A program made the position numbers and the translations under genes. A model generated the notes under the pieces. It was given only the letters and a program-made list of their open reading frames with translations. It did not search any database and was not told the DNA's origin. DNA of 13,905 nucleotides. Source: Gallionella sp. GTDB taxonomy: Bacteria > Pseudomonadota > Gammaproteobacteria > Burkholderiales > Gallionellaceae. This document shows, one piece after another, positions 12,703 to 13,905 of this stretch. Positions within the stretch are counted from its first letter, which is position 1; every line of letters begins with the position of its first letter. The DNA is taken from the NCBI GenBank assembly GCA_029850565.1, contig JARCRR010000086.1:1-13905 (forward strand), read 5' to 3'.

Positions 12703-13905
12703 TCAATCTTCTACCAACAGATCCAACTTCTTCGCCAGCCATTTGGTGGTGGTCGCCTGAATGAGAATGGTCATCAGGATGGCGATGAAGGTGACCGAGG
12801 CGATGATCTGCGCTCCCGGCGCATTCATGCCGACCAGCATGCCTGCCAGCGCACCGGGAATGACTCCGGTTTCACGCGTCCAGCACATGAACAACATCTC
12901 TTTGAAGCTCCACTTGGCACGACGGTCCGGCAGAGCACACAGGAACACTGTGACCGGACGCGCCACCAGCATGAACACGACCACCACCGCGATGCCAGCC
13001 CACAGGTATTGGTTCATCAAAGTGAAATCCACCTGTGCACCCAACAGAATGAAGATGAACATGCGCATGATGAATGCCGTGGTCATCACAAAACTCTCCA
13101 ATTGATGACTCTCTTCTGATGAACGCTTGAATCCCAACGCGTCGACATTGCCCATCACGATGCCGAACACGAACACCGCCATGAAGCCGCTGGCATGGAA
13201 ACCGTCCGCCGCCATGTATGCGCCGATCACCGCCATCAACGTCACCACGGGGGCGAACTCGGCGAGGAAGTCGTATTTCTCATGTGTGATGAGGATGGCC
13301 GCCAGATAACCCAACACGCCTCCGATCACGATGCCGATGATGGATTGTTTTAGCAGGTCGATCAGTGCATCACCAGCAGAGAATTCGCCCGCCCCCATGG
13401 CCACGCCCAGCACCGCAAAGGTGACGATGGCCCCCATCGCATCGTTGAAAGCGGATTCGCTCATCACGGTCTGCGCCACGCGCTCTTTGATCTTGATTTG
13501 CTTGAACACGGGAACCAAAGTGGCTGGATCGGTCGATGCCAAGGTCGCCCCCAACAACAAAGCGACCATGACAGGAACGCCCAGAAAGTAATAAGCCGCC
13601 ACGCCCGTGATCGCACCCGTGATGAGCACGCCGATGGTGGCGATGACCAGGATGGTGATCCACACTTCCTTCAACACTTTGAGACGTATCGAGGCACCGC
13701 CATCGAACAGGATGTAGCTGGAACCGAAGATGAGGATGAGCTGATTGACGGTCGAGCCCGCCGTGATGTTCACCCAGCCCAACATGCTTGGACCAATCAG
13801 CATCCCCACCAACAGGAATACCACCACGTCAGGCACTTTAGCCAAGCGTGCGAGTAAGCCAGAGAACGCACCTAATCCCAAGATGATGCCGAAGATGAGT
13901 AGCGT
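12703..13905 (-). CDS. CPA1-type sodium(potassium)/proton antiporter (NhaP-like), 5' end missing
   Basis: Partial: the frame is open to the right edge, with 400 residues and the stop visible. The codons before a TTG at 13881 read LLIFGIILGLG, which continues the usual first helix of the family, so I treat TTG as internal. About twelve hydrophobic segments are present. CPA1 landmarks: AKVPDVVVFLLVGMLIGPS near the start, YILFDGGASIRL, ASTDPATLVPVFK and MSESAFNDAMGAIV with the Asn-Asp pair of electroneutral exchangers. Expected role: inner-membrane cation/proton exchange in pH or salt homeostasis. There is no room for a separate terminator between it and the kinase gene. Confidence 0.9.
   Translation of the reverse strand, partial: TLLIFGIILGLGAFSGLLARLAKVPDVVVFLLVGMLIGPSMLGWVNITAGSTVNQLILIFGSSYILFDGGASIRLKVLKEVWITILVIATIGVLITGAITGVAAYYFLGVPVMVALLLGATLASTDPATLVPVFKQIKIKERVAQTVMSESAFNDAMGAIVTFAVLGVAMGAGEFSAGDALIDLLKQSIIGIVIGGVLGYLAAILITHEKYDFLAEFAPVVTLMAVIGAYMAADGFHASGFMAVFVFGIVMGNVDALGFKRSSEESHQLESFVMTTAFIMRMFIFILLGAQVDFTLMNQYLWAGIAVVVVFMLVARPVTVFLCALPDRRAKWSFKEMLFMCWTRETGVIPGALAGMLVGMNAPGAQIIASVTFIAILMTILIQATTTKWLAKKLDLLVED

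Noticed and set aside
13881..13905. TTG at 13881 as the antiporter start
   Set aside because: The codons upstream continue the first membrane helix in frame to the window edge, so the gene is cut rather than starting there.

Overview
The window joins two unlike segments at about position 7,660. The right part (about 7,663 to 13,905) looks like ordinary betaproteobacterial core DNA: evenly GC-rich, tightly packed, with typical membrane transport and two-component genes. My guess of Nitrosomonadales/Gallionellaceae-like rests only on gene style and arrangement. The left part (1 to about 7,660) has the look of an integrated genomic island at a tRNA gene. It has uneven base composition (visibly AT-rich at about 430-1,450 and in parts of the ATPase gene), all its genes lie on the minus strand, and their types are common in defence or DNA-processing islands. 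No integrase gene is inside the window and the island runs off the left edge.

Island, in reading order (minus strand, right to left). A two-domain AAA+ ATPase (4874-6997), a histone-deacetylase-fold zinc hydrolase (4006-4857), a DUF2779 protein combining a Cas4/RecB-like nuclease with a DnaQ-like exonuclease-like domain (2458-3963), and a WYL-domain regulator (1498-2454) form a compact transcription unit with gaps of 16, 42 and 3 bp. Next come a HhH-GPD DNA glycosylase with a C-terminal four-cysteine iron-sulfur-like motif (671-1450), a small conserved protein of unknown function overlapping it (324-713), and the start of another gene cut by the window edge (1-206). The four-gene block is the best candidate for an undescribed system. 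A defence role is inference; no immunity function can be read from sequence alone.

Junction. A complete tRNA-Arg(CCG) gene (7511-7587) lies beside a 41-nt 5' fragment of a second tRNA-Arg(CCG) (7662-7702). The fragment sits behind a plausible stable-RNA promoter and next to the host gene 7756-8067, so it looks like the resident gene cut just after its anticodon loop. The intact copy differs from it in the anticodon stem by a change matched by its own pairing partner, so it was probably brought in as a replacement. An exact 11-bp direct repeat flanks the intact tRNA. About 50 bp further into the island are four GGTCAC-type repeats at exactly 11-bp intervals plus two small palindromes, together resembling integrase-arm or operator sites.

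Host side. A DUF4212 small subunit (10162-10416), a VC_2705-type sodium/solute symporter (8075-10162) and a small membrane protein (7756-8067) form a minus-strand operon. Divergent from it is an OmpR-type response regulator (10584-11267) and sensor kinase (11322-12698) pair with a recognisable sigma70-like promoter, which may control the transporter. Converging on the kinase is a CPA1-type cation/proton antiporter (12703 to the right edge, 5' end missing).
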